Assembly: GCF_016469335.1 (NCBI RefSeq)
Contig: NZ_CP059888.1
Span: 3,038,001-3,102,000 of the forward strand
DNA from: Flocculibacter collagenilyticus
GTDB taxonomy: Bacteria; Pseudomonadota; Gammaproteobacteria; Enterobacterales; Alteromonadaceae
Direction: 5' to 3'
DNA: 64,000 bases
Each line of letters starts with the position of its first letter. The first letter of the stretch is position 1. Shown in pieces: positions 47,676 through 56,761 of this stretch. Below the pieces are notes generated by a model that worked only from the letters and a program-made list of their open reading frames with translations, was not told where the DNA came from and made no database searches. The position numbers were made by a program, and so were the translations under genes.

Positions 47676-49931
47676 TTACGCTTGTGCTTTTTTCTGTAAT
47701 CTACGTTGATGTAATAGCGGTTCGGTATATCCACTAGGCTGCACTTCTCCCTTGAACACTAAGTCACATGCCGCTTGAAATGCAATGCTGTTTTCAAAAT
47801 CAGCAGACATCGGCTGATAGCTCGAATCACCACTATTTTGCTGATCAACAACCTCAGCCATCCGTTTCATCGACGCCATTACCTGTGCTTCACTGCACAC
47901 TCCATGTAACAACCAATTGGCCAAATACTGGCTAGAAATACGCAGCGTTGCTCTGTCTTCCATCAATCCAACGTTGTCAATGTCAGGCACTTTTGAGCAA
48001 CCCACACCTTGATCAATCCAACGTACTACATACCCTAAAATGCCTTGAGCGTTATTATCGATTTCTTTTTGAATCTCTTGCTCGTCTAATGTTTCTTTCG
48101 CATTAGCTTGCAATGGAATAGTTAACAAGTCATCTAACCGTTGCTCACGTTGTTCGTTAGCTAATTCAGCCTTAATTTGCTGTTGCTGCTCCGCTACATT
48201 AATTTCATGGTAATGAGTAACATGTAAAGTCGCAGCAGTTGGCGACGGCACCCACGCACAGTTAGCGCCCGCTTTAGGATGTGCCACCTTGGTTTCCATC
48301 ATTTCGGCTAACTCATCAGGTTTTGGCCACATACCTTTACCTATTTGCGCCTTGCCTTGTAGGCCACACATTAACCCTGTTTCAACATTCCATTGTTCGT
48401 ATGCTTTTATCCACGCTTGATTTTTCATCTGTGCTTTTGGCACAAAAACACCTGCGTGCATACTGGTGTGTATTTCGTCGCCGGTGCGATCTAAAAATCC
48501 GGTATTAATGAAGATAACGCGAGACTGAGCAGCACGAATACATGCTTTTAAATTAAGCGTGGTGCGTCGTTCTTCATCCATAATTCCTATTTTTAACGTA
48601 TTTTTAGGAATGTTAAGCGCTTGCTCAACTTCGGTGAACAAGTCACATGCAAATGCTACTTCTTCAGGGCCGTGCATTTTAGGCTTTACAATGTAAACGC
48701 TATTTTGCGCGCTGTTTTGCAATTTTGATTTACCTGTAATGTCGTGTAATGCAATGGTGCTGGTTACCATTGCATCTAAAATACCTTCTGGTATTTCTTG
48801 TAGTTCGCCTTGCTCATTATTAAACAGCACCGCTGAGTTAGTCATTAAATGCCCTACGTTACGCACTAACATTAAGCTTCTGCCTGAGAGCACTAATTCT
48901 GTATCATCTGGTGCTAAGTAAGTACGGTCCGTATTTAAACTGCGCGTGATGGTTTTACCTTGTTTATCAAACGACTCGCTAAGGTTGCCATTCATTAAAC
49001 CTAACCAGTTACGGTACACTTGCGTTTTATCTTCTGCATCAACCGCAGCAACAGAGTCTTCACAGTCTTGAATCGTCGTGATTGCTGACTCTAACAGTAC
49101 ATCTTTAATATTCGCAGCATCGTCTTTACCAATTGGGTGGCTTTTATCAAGTTGTATTTCAATATGCAGCCCATTATTTTTCAATAATATTGCACTAGGT
49201 GCATTTTTCTCACCTTTATAGCCAACAAACGCCGTTTTATCTTGCAGGGTTGTTTTGGTGAGATCGCCAGTTTCCTTTTCTACATACACTTCTAATTTAT
49301 TGTATTCAACGTTAAAACTAACAACGTTGCTATATTTCCCTTCTTTAAGCGGAACGGCCTTATCAAGAAACTCTTTAGCGTAATTAACCACTTGCTGACC
49401 ACGAATCGGATTATAGCCACCAATTTTTTCAGCACCGTTGGCTTCACTGATCACATTACTGCCATACAGTGCGTCATATAAACTCCCCCATCTCGCGTTA
49501 GCAGCATTTAACGCAAAACGTGCATTTTTTACTGGCACCACCAATTGTGGTCCAGCAATGGTAGCTATTTCTGCATCCACCTGTTTGGTTGTTACTTCAA
49601 AGTCATCGCCTTCTGGCAATAAATAATTAATGTCTAATAAAAACTGTTTATATTGAGCAAGGTTAAAATCAGCTTGGTGATCTTTATGCCACTGATCAAT
49701 TTGTTGCTGTAGCTTTTCTCGCTTTTCCAATAAGGCGTGATTGATGGGGGTTAATCGCATAGCGATGTCTGCAAATTTCTGCCAAAAGTCATCACTTGAA
49801 ATACCAAGACCTGGCAATGCTTCTTGCTCCATAAATTGATACAAGGTATTTGCAACTTGTAATTGACCAACCGACGTGTAACTTGATGAATTATATTGAA
49901 TTGGAGATGTTGAATTGTCTAAACGACTCAT
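47676..49931 (-). CDS. glcB: Malate synthase G
   Basis: Condenses glyoxylate with acetyl-CoA to malate, the second glyoxylate-shunt step. About 751 residues from the ATG at 49931, which has AGGA upstream; an in-frame ATG at 49949 is the alternative. Length and sequence fit isoform G (about 723) rather than A (about 530): an N-terminal helical domain, the [21 protein letters not shown]-type loop near residue 280, [13 protein letters not shown] and the C-terminal [20 protein letters not shown] plus HGVCSEAQV. No isoform A gene is present, so this enzyme probably serves the shunt with aceA. Confidence 0.96.
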   Translation of the reverse strand: MSRLDNSTSPIQYNSSSYTSVGQLQVANTLYQFMEQEALPGLGISSDDFWQKFADIAMRLTPINHALLEKREKLQQQIDQWHKDHQADFNLAQYKQFLLDINYLLPEGDDFEVTTKQVDAEIATIAGPQLVVPVKNARFALNAANARWGSLYDALYGSNVISEANGAEKIGGYNPIRGQQVVNYAKEFLDKAVPLKEGKYSNVVSFNVEYNKLEVYVEKETGDLTKTTLQDKTAFVGYKGEKNAPSAILLKNNGLHIEIQLDKSHPIGKDDAANIKDVLLESAITTIQDCEDSVAAVDAEDKTQVYRNWLGLMNGNLSESFDKQGKTITRSLNTDRTYLAPDDTELVLSGRSLMLVRNVGHLMTNSAVLFNNEQGELQEIPEGILDAMVTSTIALHDITGKSKLQNSAQNSVYIVKPKMHGPEEVAFACDLFTEVEQALNIPKNTLKIGIMDEERRTTLNLKACIRAAQSRVIFINTGFLDRTGDEIHTSMHAGVFVPKAQMKNQAWIKAYEQWNVETGLMCGLQGKAQIGKGMWPKPDELAEMMETKVAHPKAGANCAWVPSPTAATLHVTHYHEINVAEQQQQIKAELANEQREQRLDDLLTIPLQANAKETLDEQEIQKEIDNNAQGILGYVVRWIDQGVGCSKVPDIDNVGLMEDRATLRISSQYLANWLLHGVCSEAQVMASMKRMAEVVDQQNSGDSSYQPMSADFENSIAFQAACDLVFKGEVQPSGYTEPLLHQRRLQKKAQA

Positions 49932-50189
49932 ACCTGATCCTATTTGCATTTATGCCGAATCCTGATGAAGTTGAAGCATGTGTTTCAACTAAGGAAGATA
50001 TATTAAACGTATATAGGTAACTATATGCGTTTTTTAGCTCATCCTAGCATTTACAACATTTATACCAACCATAACCTTCATTCATTTTATTAATCCACTA
50101 TTTTTATTCTTCTGGCATACATTCTGCTTGATAGAACTGAAAATGTTGATTAAACCCAAAATCGTCAAACTTTTGTGTTGGAGTAGTAA

Positions 50190-50807
50190 ATGGAACTCAT
50201 CTTATTGTTATTAGTTGTACTGGTCGTGGTTGTTGCCGTCATATCTAGTCGCTTTATGGATAATAACAACCCCTATCCATTTACCAAAAAGCCGACGTTG
50301 TTTACGCAAGTTGAAAGGTCGTTTTTAACGCTGATGGAACGCGCTGTAGGCAATGAATATAAAATCATGAACCGGGTTAAGTTAACTGATATCGTGATAG
50401 TTAAACCTGGTGTAGCTAGTCGTGCAAAGCGAGCGGCAATGCTTGCTGCAACCAGTAAAACAATAGATTATGTATTAGTAGATAAAGACACCTTATCTAT
50501 TGTGGCTGCGGTAGATTTGGTTAATAACCAACGCCCTAGCGGTCATAAAGCAAAACGCGACTGGTTTGTAACAGGCGCTTTAGAGTCTGCCGGTATTCCA
50601 CATGTACGAATAAAAGTGAAACCCGGTTACAAAGCAAAAGACATTAGAGATTGCATTGACTTTAAAATTGGGAAGAAGGCTCGCTTAACCCCACGGATTA
50701 AAGGCAATATACCGCGCCAGCCTGTAGCGGCGTTATCTCTGTCGCAAGTTAAAGCACAAAAGAATACAAATACACCGGCTTCCCAGCAATTAATCCCTCA
50801 ACTGTAG
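50190..50807 (+). CDS. Membrane-anchored DUF2726 protein
   Basis: 205 residues: one N-terminal membrane helix (about 2-20), then a DUF2726 domain (about 38-165) with the pattern LTxxERxFLxxL, KIMNRVKLTDIV, DYVLVDKDTLSIVAAVDLV and DWFVTGALESAGIPHVRIKV. DUF2726 is related to the restriction-endonuclease-like nuclease fold; the D...D-x-V core (DYVLVD, AAVDLVN) is present, but the typical E-x-K is not obvious. The basic, proline-rich C-terminal tail may bind nucleic acid. Function unknown. Divergent from glcB. Confidence 0.75.
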   Translation: MELILLLLVVLVVVVAVISSRFMDNNNPYPFTKKPTLFTQVERSFLTLMERAVGNEYKIMNRVKLTDIVIVKPGVASRAKRAAMLAATSKTIDYVLVDKDTLSIVAAVDLVNNQRPSGHKAKRDWFVTGALESAGIPHVRIKVKPGYKAKDIRDCIDFKIGKKARLTPRIKGNIPRQPVAALSLSQVKAQKNTNTPASQQLIPQL

Positions 50808-50841
50808 CGGGATATTTAGCACAATAGCTACCTCCGTTGAT

Positions 50842-50865
50842 GTGCCTTTTATGGACGAAAGGCAC
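50842..50865. repeat. Hairpin between the DUF2726 gene and mtnN
   Basis: Arms GTGCCTTT (50842-50849) and AAAGGCAC (50858-50865) with an 8-nt loop, 35 bp after the DUF2726 stop. No clear T-tract follows; possible weak terminator. Confidence 0.45.
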
Positions 50866-50953
50866 GTCTACTTTCACACTTTCGTTATTTGTCATTTGAT
50901 CCTCTTTTTATAACGCTTATAATTCAAATAAATTCAATAGACTGGAACAACAC

Positions 50954-51661
50954 ATGAAGATTGGCATTATTGGCGCAATGGAGCCTGAAGTTGCAATATT
51001 AAAAGCAGCACTTACTAACAAAACTGAACACACCATTGGCGGCTATACTTTTTTTGAAGGTAACTTATCTGGTAAAGACGTAGTATTAGTGCAGTCTGGT
51101 ATTGGCAAAGTAGCGGCAACTATTGCAACTACACTGTTAATTAATCACTTTACACCTGCTTGTGTAGTGAATACTGGCTCAGCTGGTGGTTTTGATAAAG
51201 AATTAAGCATCGGCGATATTGTTATTTCGTCTGAAGTTAAACACCATGATGTGGATGTTACCGCATTTGGTTACGCGATTGGACAAGTACCCAATATGCC
51301 TGCGTCATTTAAGCCTAATATGGCACTCGTTGAAGCCGCGCAGCAGAGCATTCAAGAGCTAGGACAGTGTAAAACCAAACTGGGACTTATCACCACGGGT
51401 GACAGCTTTATTTGCCAACCTGAACGTATTGAAGAAATGCGTAACAACTTTCCAGATATGCTTGCTGTTGAAATGGAAGGTGCAGCTATTGCTCAAACTT
51501 GCCACCAACTGGATATGCCATTTGTGGTTATTCGCTCGCTTTCAGACATTGCAGGAAAAGAGTCGCCAGACTCATTCGAAGCTTATTTAGAACAAGCTTC
51601 AAAACATTCTTCAGAAATGGTGACGGCACTAATCAAAAAGCTGGATGTAAATGCACTTTAA
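50954..51661 (+). CDS. mtnN: 5'-methylthioadenosine/S-adenosylhomocysteine nucleosidase
   Basis: Hydrolyses MTA and SAH to adenine plus a ribose derivative, needed for methyl-cycle turnover and as the first step to autoinducer-2. 235 residues, family length. Catalytic and substrate residues are visible: Glu12 in GAMEPEV, the [10 protein letters not shown] loop (about 77-86), [10 protein letters not shown] with the ribose-binding Glu, and Asp in RSLSDIAG (about 197). It starts a three-gene plus-strand cluster with the CbiB-like and rhodanese genes (73 and 28 bp gaps). Confidence 0.97.
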   Translation: MKIGIIGAMEPEVAILKAALTNKTEHTIGGYTFFEGNLSGKDVVLVQSGIGKVAATIATTLLINHFTPACVVNTGSAGGFDKELSIGDIVISSEVKHHDVDVTAFGYAIGQVPNMPASFKPNMALVEAAQQSIQELGQCKTKLGLITTGDSFICQPERIEEMRNNFPDMLAVEMEGAAIAQTCHQLDMPFVVIRSLSDIAGKESPDSFEAYLEQASKHSSEMVTALIKKLDVNAL

Positions 51662-51734
51662 TTTGAAGTGTTATTTATTGCGTCCTATTACACTGGATAC
51701 GTTATGTCATCATAACGTATCCAGCTAACATGCT

Positions 51735-52700
51735 ATGTTCACTGATATTCTTCTTCAATTACCTGCAGAGTTTGGATTACTGCTCATTGTTCTACTTGTA
51801 GATCGCTTCCTACCTGTTTCCCCTGCTTACCATCCATTAAGTTTATTTAAACATGTTGCCATGGTGGTGGGTAAAAAAGTGAATAATCCTGATAAACACT
51901 CTATTGCCCATCAACGCTTTGCGGGAAAGTTAGCAATTCCAATCTTGTTAACCCCTATTATTACCATTGTTTATGCGTTAATTTTTTTTGCTGAATATCC
52001 GCTTCTAATTGAGGCTGTTTTGCTTTGGCTATCACTCAGCTGGGCATCTACCCGGTCAGCGATAAAAAAAACGCAACGCGCTTTATTAAAAAATCAAAAG
52101 TCGCTAGCAAAAGAAACATTAAAACGGCTCGTTCTGCGCGACACTAAAACCTTAAGTCAAATGGGCATTTGTAAGGCAGGCATTGAAGCTACGCTACTTC
52201 GCGCCCAAAAAGAGTTATTTGTAGTGATGTTCTTTTATTTAATAGGTGGAGGCATTGCTGCTTTTAGCTGCCGGTTGCTTATTGAAATGCAACAGGTATG
52301 GAATGCTAAACTTTATCGTTACCGCTACTTTGGCCAAGCTATTGCGCGATTAACGCAGTGGCTAAACTGGTTCCCCACCCGATTATTCGCCTTTACGCTA
52401 GCCTTAACAGGGCGTTTTTCTCAAAGCATCAAAAACCTAAAATCAATCCACTCTCAATGGCCAAATAAAAATGCAGCATGGGTTATTGCAGCGGGAGCAG
52501 CAGCCATCAATACACAGTTAGGCGGCCCACTAATATATGATAACGAAAAGCATCGACGAACTCGGATACTTTGTGGTGTAGAACCAACCCCTTCCATGCT
52601 AGGGGAGGCAATAAAGTTAGTCGAAATCAATTTAATAATTTGGCTATTAGGTGCATTATTAATTCAATTACTCGTCATTGCATACCATACTGTTAGTTAA
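51735..52700 (+). CDS. CbiB/CobD-like membrane protein
   Basis: 321 residues with about five hydrophobic segments (near 10-26, 70-105, 155-180, 210-230 and 290-318). The closest recognisable family is adenosylcobinamide-phosphate synthase CbiB/CobD: the AAGAAAINTQLGGPLIYDNEKHRRT segment matches the conserved A-G-A-L-x-x-x-L-G-G-P-x-x-Y region, and the early D-R-x-x-P and HP motifs are kept. No other cobalamin genes are nearby, so it may act in salvage or have drifted in function. It follows mtnN closely, an arrangement that also occurs in Shewanella relatives as far as I recall. Confidence 0.7.
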   Translation: MFTDILLQLPAEFGLLLIVLLVDRFLPVSPAYHPLSLFKHVAMVVGKKVNNPDKHSIAHQRFAGKLAIPILLTPIITIVYALIFFAEYPLLIEAVLLWLSLSWASTRSAIKKTQRALLKNQKSLAKETLKRLVLRDTKTLSQMGICKAGIEATLLRAQKELFVVMFFYLIGGGIAAFSCRLLIEMQQVWNAKLYRYRYFGQAIARLTQWLNWFPTRLFAFTLALTGRFSQSIKNLKSIHSQWPNKNAAWVIAAGAAAINTQLGGPLIYDNEKHRRTRILCGVEPTPSMLGEAIKLVEINLIIWLLGALLIQLLVIAYHTVS

Positions 52701-52728
52701 ACTGTAATGGCCTATTTTCGAGGAAAAA

Positions 52729-53160
52729 ATGAATACGCTACGCACAATCAACATGTTTTTAGCAATACTAATTATTGTGTGCATAAGTACTGCTGCTTAT
52801 GCGGGATATACGGGTAAGCAACCGTTAATTCAACCAGAAGTACTGCACCAAAAAATTATTGATAATAAACTGGATGACATCGTTATTTTAGATGTTCGTA
52901 CAGCGAAGGAGTTTGCCGAAGGCCACGTCCCTAATGCAATTAATATTTCACACGATGAGCTACCACTAAACCTATCGCAATTAAAAACACTGCAAGATAA
53001 AACTATTGTGGTGTATTGCCGCTCTGGCCGCCGAGCAGGTATCGCAGAAGATATCTTATCTGAACAAGGATTTAATCATATTCAGCACCTTGCTGGTGAC
53101 ATGAAAGGCTGGCGAGCTGCTAAACTACCCATTGAAAAACCTGCAAACGAATCAAAGTAA
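52729..53160 (+). CDS. Exported rhodanese-domain protein
   Basis: 143 residues: signal peptide or anchor (about 9-25, ending AAYA), then a single rhodanese domain (about 33-135) with ILDVRTAKEFAEGHVPNAINI and the active-site loop CRSGRRA (Cys97). Predicted periplasmic sulfurtransferase or persulfide carrier; the substrate is unknown. It starts 28 bp after the CbiB-like gene, so it is probably co-transcribed with it. Confidence 0.9.
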   Translation: MNTLRTINMFLAILIIVCISTAAYAGYTGKQPLIQPEVLHQKIIDNKLDDIVILDVRTAKEFAEGHVPNAINISHDELPLNLSQLKTLQDKTIVVYCRSGRRAGIAEDILSEQGFNHIQHLAGDMKGWRAAKLPIEKPANESK

Positions 53161-53202
53161 TCAAAATTAATTTATTCGCTTGATGAAATATTTTCAGGGT
53201 AA

Positions 53203-53237
53203 AATTGAAAAATAGCGCTGAGATACACTCTCAGCGC
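53203..53237 (-). terminator. Intrinsic terminator after phoR
   Basis: Perfect arms GCGCTGAGA (53215-53223) and TCTCAGCGC (53229-53237) with a 5-nt loop. On the minus strand it is followed by TATTTTTCAATTTT, so it ends the phoB-phoR transcript. Between it and the phoR stop lies a duplicated CCCTTATATT pair. Confidence 0.82.
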
Positions 53238-53324
53238 CCTCAGCGCCGCCGAGCTCGACCGGGATAAGCATATCTTGCAGCTAAGAAGAGTTAAGCCCTT
53301 ATATTAACCCCTTATATTCAGCCA

Positions 53325-54644
53325 TTAGCCCGCTACTTTTTCTTGTTTGCTTACCGTTAAGTTATTAGGAAGTGTAAAATAGAATGTACTACCCTTACCC
53401 ACTTCACTATTAATTTCTAAATGACTGTTGTGTCGGCTAAGTGCATGTTTCACAATAGAAAGGCCTAGCCCTGAACCACCTGTTTTGCGTGACCTTGCTC
53501 TATCTAATCGATAAAATCGTTCTGTAATTCTTGGCAAATGCTCTGCAGGAATCCCTTCACCATTATCATTAACTGCAAAGTAAGCACTATTGTTTTTTAA
53601 TGCCCATGTAATTTCAATTAATCCACTCGCTGGTGTGTACTGCACGGCATTAAAAATAAGGTTAGACATCGCGCTACGCAACTCATCTTTCATGCCATAC
53701 ACTATCAATGATGCATCAATATTGAAACTCAACGTATGAGCCTTATCGGCGTTAAGGGTTGCCGCCTCAGTCTTAATCAGATTTAACATAGCTGGAACAT
53801 CAACAACTTCTTCAAATTCTTGCTGTGAGCTGGCTTCAATTCTCGATAAGCTAAGTAATTGAGTCACTAAGCTATCCATGCGATGCGTTTGTTCTGTCAT
53901 CATTTGATGCGCTTTACCCCACATAGGCTGCTCAGGTATGAGGCTTTCGTCAAACATTTCCAAATAACCTTGTAATACTGTTAATGGCGTACGAAGCTCA
54001 TGCGAAACGTTTGCGACAAAGTCTTTGCGCATTTGCTCTAACTGTTTTACTTGCGTGATATCGCGGGCAATCAACATCAATTGCTGCGCACCATAAGGCA
54101 TTACGCGATATTCTAAGATCACCTCATCATTAAGTGGCGACGCTTGTTCTAAAGGGTTATTAAAATCGTTTGAGTGTATGTATCGAACAAAGTCTGGATG
54201 CCTCAGTAAATTATCTATCCGCTGACCTTTGTCATGAGGCCAGCGTAAACCTAAAAATAACTGTGATAATTTATTACACCACAGTATATTTAAGTTGTTA
54301 TCCATGACTATTGCAGCGTCCGGTAACGCTTCTGCCCCTTCTCGAAAGCGTCGAATGAGTTCTTTTAATTCATTACGCTTTTTTCGGTTATTTAACTGTA
54401 TACGATACACGCCATCAAAAATAGACGCCCAACTTCCCTGCCCTTGAGGGGGTATGAAGCTTTTTCTGTGCCACAGCCATTCATTCATTTTTAACACTTG
54501 CCGATAATGCCACCCTAGCAATCCAAGCGCACAGATAAACAACACAGCGAAGGGAAAGCCAATCAAAAAGCCGAATACGCCCGCAAGGGAAAAATATATT
54601 GCTAATGTTGTTAGCAAATCAGAAATAGACGTGGATTTGTGCAT
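53325..54644 (-). CDS. phoR: Phosphate regulon sensor histidine kinase PhoR
   Basis: Inner-membrane kinase that phosphorylates PhoB when phosphate is scarce. 439 residues: two close N-terminal membrane helices (about 10-45) with almost no periplasmic loop, a charged linker, PAS domain (about 95-200), HisKA with His215 in VSHELRTPL, and ATPase with NLIFNAVQYT, DNGEGIP and GGSGLGLSIVKH. The layout matches E. coli PhoR (431 residues). Starts 11 bp after phoB, one operon. Confidence 0.97.
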   Translation of the reverse strand: MHKSTSISDLLTTLAIYFSLAGVFGFLIGFPFAVLFICALGLLGWHYRQVLKMNEWLWHRKSFIPPQGQGSWASIFDGVYRIQLNNRKKRNELKELIRRFREGAEALPDAAIVMDNNLNILWCNKLSQLFLGLRWPHDKGQRIDNLLRHPDFVRYIHSNDFNNPLEQASPLNDEVILEYRVMPYGAQQLMLIARDITQVKQLEQMRKDFVANVSHELRTPLTVLQGYLEMFDESLIPEQPMWGKAHQMMTEQTHRMDSLVTQLLSLSRIEASSQQEFEEVVDVPAMLNLIKTEAATLNADKAHTLSFNIDASLIVYGMKDELRSAMSNLIFNAVQYTPASGLIEITWALKNNSAYFAVNDNGEGIPAEHLPRITERFYRLDRARSRKTGGSGLGLSIVKHALSRHNSHLEINSEVGKGSTFYFTLPNNLTVSKQEKVAG

Positions 54645-54655
54645 GTTATGGTTCG

Positions 54656-55345
54656 TTATAGTTTACTGGAAAAACGGTAGCCAGCACCGCGCACTGTTTG
54701 TACCAAACGGTCGTGTTCATATGCAGCAAGGGCTTTACGCAACCTTCTTATGTGCACATCTACCGTTCTGTCTTCAACATAAACATTAGTGCCCCACACT
54801 TGGTCAAGCAATTGTTCACGGCTATATACTCGCTCTGGGTGCGTCATAAAAAAGTGCAGCAGTTTAAACTCGGTTGGTCCCATGTCTAAATCAGCTTCAT
54901 TCGAGGTAACACGGTGTGATACTGGATCTAAACGCAGTCCTTGTACTTCAATGGAGTCATCTAAGCTAGTTGGAGAAACGCGACGGATAACCGCTTTAAT
55001 TCTAGCCATCAGCTCTTTAGGTGAGAATGGTTTAGTGATGTAGTCATCAGCACCAACTTCAAGCCCTTTAACTTTATCTTCCTCTTCACCACGAGCTGTC
55101 AGCATAATAATAGGAATGTTTCTAGCTAGTTCATTTTGCTTAATTTTTTTAGCAACCTGAATACCGCTGCCACCAGGTAGCATCCAATCTAATAAGATTA
55201 GATCGGGATAAGGCTCTATAATCGCTTCTAATGCAGAGTGGTAGTCATCTGCCTCAATCGCTTGATAGCCATTTTGTTCCAATACAAACGCCAACATTTC
55301 TCTAATTGGTGCTTCATCCTCAACTACTAAAATTTTCCTAGCCAT
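54656..55345 (-). CDS. phoB: Phosphate regulon response regulator PhoB
   Basis: OmpR-family activator that binds Pho boxes. 229 residues, same as E. coli PhoB. Receiver domain with phosphoacceptor Asp53 in [10 protein letters not shown] and the KPFSPKEL switch region, then a winged helix with [31 protein letters not shown] and the recognition helix [23 protein letters not shown] lies upstream of the ATG. Its promoter contains a candidate Pho box (55436-55453), fitting autoregulation. It is the predicted reader of the boxes at pstC, pstS and the porin gene. Confidence 0.97.
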   Translation of the reverse strand: MARKILVVEDEAPIREMLAFVLEQNGYQAIEADDYHSALEAIIEPYPDLILLDWMLPGGSGIQVAKKIKQNELARNIPIIMLTARGEEEDKVKGLEVGADDYITKPFSPKELMARIKAVIRRVSPTSLDDSIEVQGLRLDPVSHRVTSNEADLDMGPTEFKLLHFFMTHPERVYSREQLLDQVWGTNVYVEDRTVDVHIRRLRKALAAYEHDRLVQTVRGAGYRFSSKL

Positions 55346-55435
55346 GTTTCTTTCCTGTACTCATTTTTAGATTGGATGAATTATTCTCAATAAGTATGAC
55401 AGTTTTATTAAAAAATCTATCCCATACTGAGATAT

Positions 55436-55453
55436 TTGACACTTTTATAACAT
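55436..55453 (-). promoter_or_regulatory. Candidate Pho box upstream of phoB
   Basis: Minus strand ATGTTAT-AAAA-GTGTCAA (55453-55436), two heptamers at 11-bp period, each 5/7 to CTGTCAT. A single perfect half-site CTGTCAT also occurs at 55402-55396. No convincing -10 at the canonical 10-bp distance was found, so the site is weaker than the pstC, pstS and porin ones. Confidence 0.55.
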
Positions 55454-55516
55454 TTATATGCGATTTGGTCATATGAAACTGTATTTTACTCATAGTTTCG
55501 CTAATAGACGTGTTCA

Positions 55517-55543
55517 TAAAAAAAGCCGCTACAGCGGCTTTTT
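55517..55543 (-). terminator. Intrinsic terminator after the porin gene
   Basis: Arms AAAAGCCGCT (55521-55530) and AGCGGCTTTT (55533-55542). The minus-strand tail is a long T run, so it ends the porin transcript; the plus-strand side also has T residues. Confidence 0.88.
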
Positions 55544-55559
55544 AGCGATATTGATAAGA

Positions 55560-56468
55560 TTAAAACTTGTGTTCTACACCAACCGCGAAATAGTCTTTAT
55601 CTTCTTTAAATTCAAGGTTCATTGTTGAATACCAACTAAACACTTTCGTTTTCTTGCCTAACGAGTAATCTACACCTACCGAGCTCGCATCATCATCTTC
55701 AAGTGTTTGATACTGCCCCTTCAATGTTGCTTTACCGACTTTATAAGCAGCACTTAGCAAGTAACCGTCCATATCTTCACCACCTTCAGATGGCTCTTGC
55801 GTATGATAAATTGCACCTAATTTAAAGTCGCCCATTTTGCCTTGGATATTGGCACGCACAGTATCATACCCTTTCACATCATTATCCATTGCAATTGAAG
55901 CAAATATCTTACTCTTTTTAAGCTTAGCGTCACCATACATTAAAGCTAAAGAAACTCCATCGTCGCCTTCTGGATCATCTTCTGTAATATAAGTTACACC
56001 GATCTGAAAATGATTAAATTTTGGCGACTTATAGGTGAGTGAATCACCCATACGATTTTCGCCTTTCCACAGCACTTTAACATCAGCCTCATAGTCGCCA
56101 AACAGGTCTATCTTACCTTGAGACTGTTTAAGTACCGTATCGTTACGGCCTAATAAGATTTCACCAAAATTACCTTTTAATCCTACATACTGGTTACGTG
56201 ACTTTAGATTGTCTTCGTTAGCTTCATCTGACAAATCAACCTGCAATTCATACTTATAAACCGCTTCTAAGCTATCAGATAATTTATAACTGCCTTTAAC
56301 ACCTAAACGTGATGCGTTACTTTTAATTTCAGTAAACGAGCCTTCACCCTCGTCAGAAGATTGAAAAGATACATTCGCTTTTCCGTACACTTGCACTTCT
56401 TGAGCCATCACTGGCGCAGCAAACAAACTAGCTAAAGTGATAGCTATTATAGATTTTCTTGTTTTCAT
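55560..56468 (-). CDS. Pho-regulated outer-membrane porin
   Basis: 302 residues: signal peptide (about 1-22, PVMAQE), then a Gram-negative porin barrel opening VQVYGKANVSFQSSDEG, with RLGVKGSY, QYVGLKGNFGEILLGRND, alternating strand pattern and the C-terminal phenylalanine (VGVEHKF) needed for outer-membrane insertion. The promoter has a perfect Pho box, and phoBR is the next downstream operon, so it is probably induced in phosphate starvation for anion entry, like E. coli PhoE. Anion selectivity cannot be read directly. AGGGG precedes the ATG. Confidence 0.9.
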   Translation of the reverse strand: MKTRKSIIAITLASLFAAPVMAQEVQVYGKANVSFQSSDEGEGSFTEIKSNASRLGVKGSYKLSDSLEAVYKYELQVDLSDEANEDNLKSRNQYVGLKGNFGEILLGRNDTVLKQSQGKIDLFGDYEADVKVLWKGENRMGDSLTYKSPKFNHFQIGVTYITEDDPEGDDGVSLALMYGDAKLKKSKIFASIAMDNDVKGYDTVRANIQGKMGDFKLGAIYHTQEPSEGGEDMDGYLLSAAYKVGKATLKGQYQTLEDDDASSVGVDYSLGKKTKVFSWYSTMNLEFKEDKDYFAVGVEHKF

Positions 56469-56533
56469 CTCTGTCCCCTTGCGGATATTTGTAGGCAGTC
56501 AAACTGAATTGGCAGGCAGTTTGCCACCCATTT

Positions 56534-56551
56534 ATGACAGTTATATGACAG
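56534..56551 (-). promoter_or_regulatory. Perfect consensus Pho box of the porin gene
   Basis: Minus strand CTGTCATATAACTGTCAT: two exact copies of CTGTCAT separated by ATAA, the full 18-bp PhoB consensus. CAAACT (56523-56518) sits exactly 10 bp downstream but is only 3/6 to TATAAT. The best Pho box in the window. Confidence 0.93.
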
Positions 56552-56631
56552 TCATAATTTTTTCTTAAATATGAAACAGAAAACGCATTAAAATGACATA
56601 AGAGTATGCGCCTAAACATATTTTTTGATTA

Positions 56632-56739
56632 ATGCACGGATTAATTTTAGCAGGATTTTGTAATTCTTCCTGTTTCCTACCGATGTGGATTTTTTAATTA
56701 CAAATGACGTAAAGTCATTTAAACTGATGCACGAATTAA
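56632..56739. repeat. Direct repeat and dyad in the porin-galE divergent region
   Basis: ATGCACGGATTAA (56632-56644) and ATGCACGAATTAA (56727-56739) match at 12 of 13 positions, 95 bp apart. Between them lies the dyad AAATGAC-GTAAA-GTCATTT (56702-56720). These may be regulatory sites for galE, which starts at 56762; the binding protein is unknown. Confidence 0.45.
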
Positions 56740-56761
56740 CGGCCTTAATGAGGAATATTTG

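Noticed and set aside
55396-55402. Single CTGTCAT half-site upstream of phoB as the main Pho box
   Set aside because: No second heptamer at 11 bp on either side; the paired site at 55436-55453 is a better candidate.
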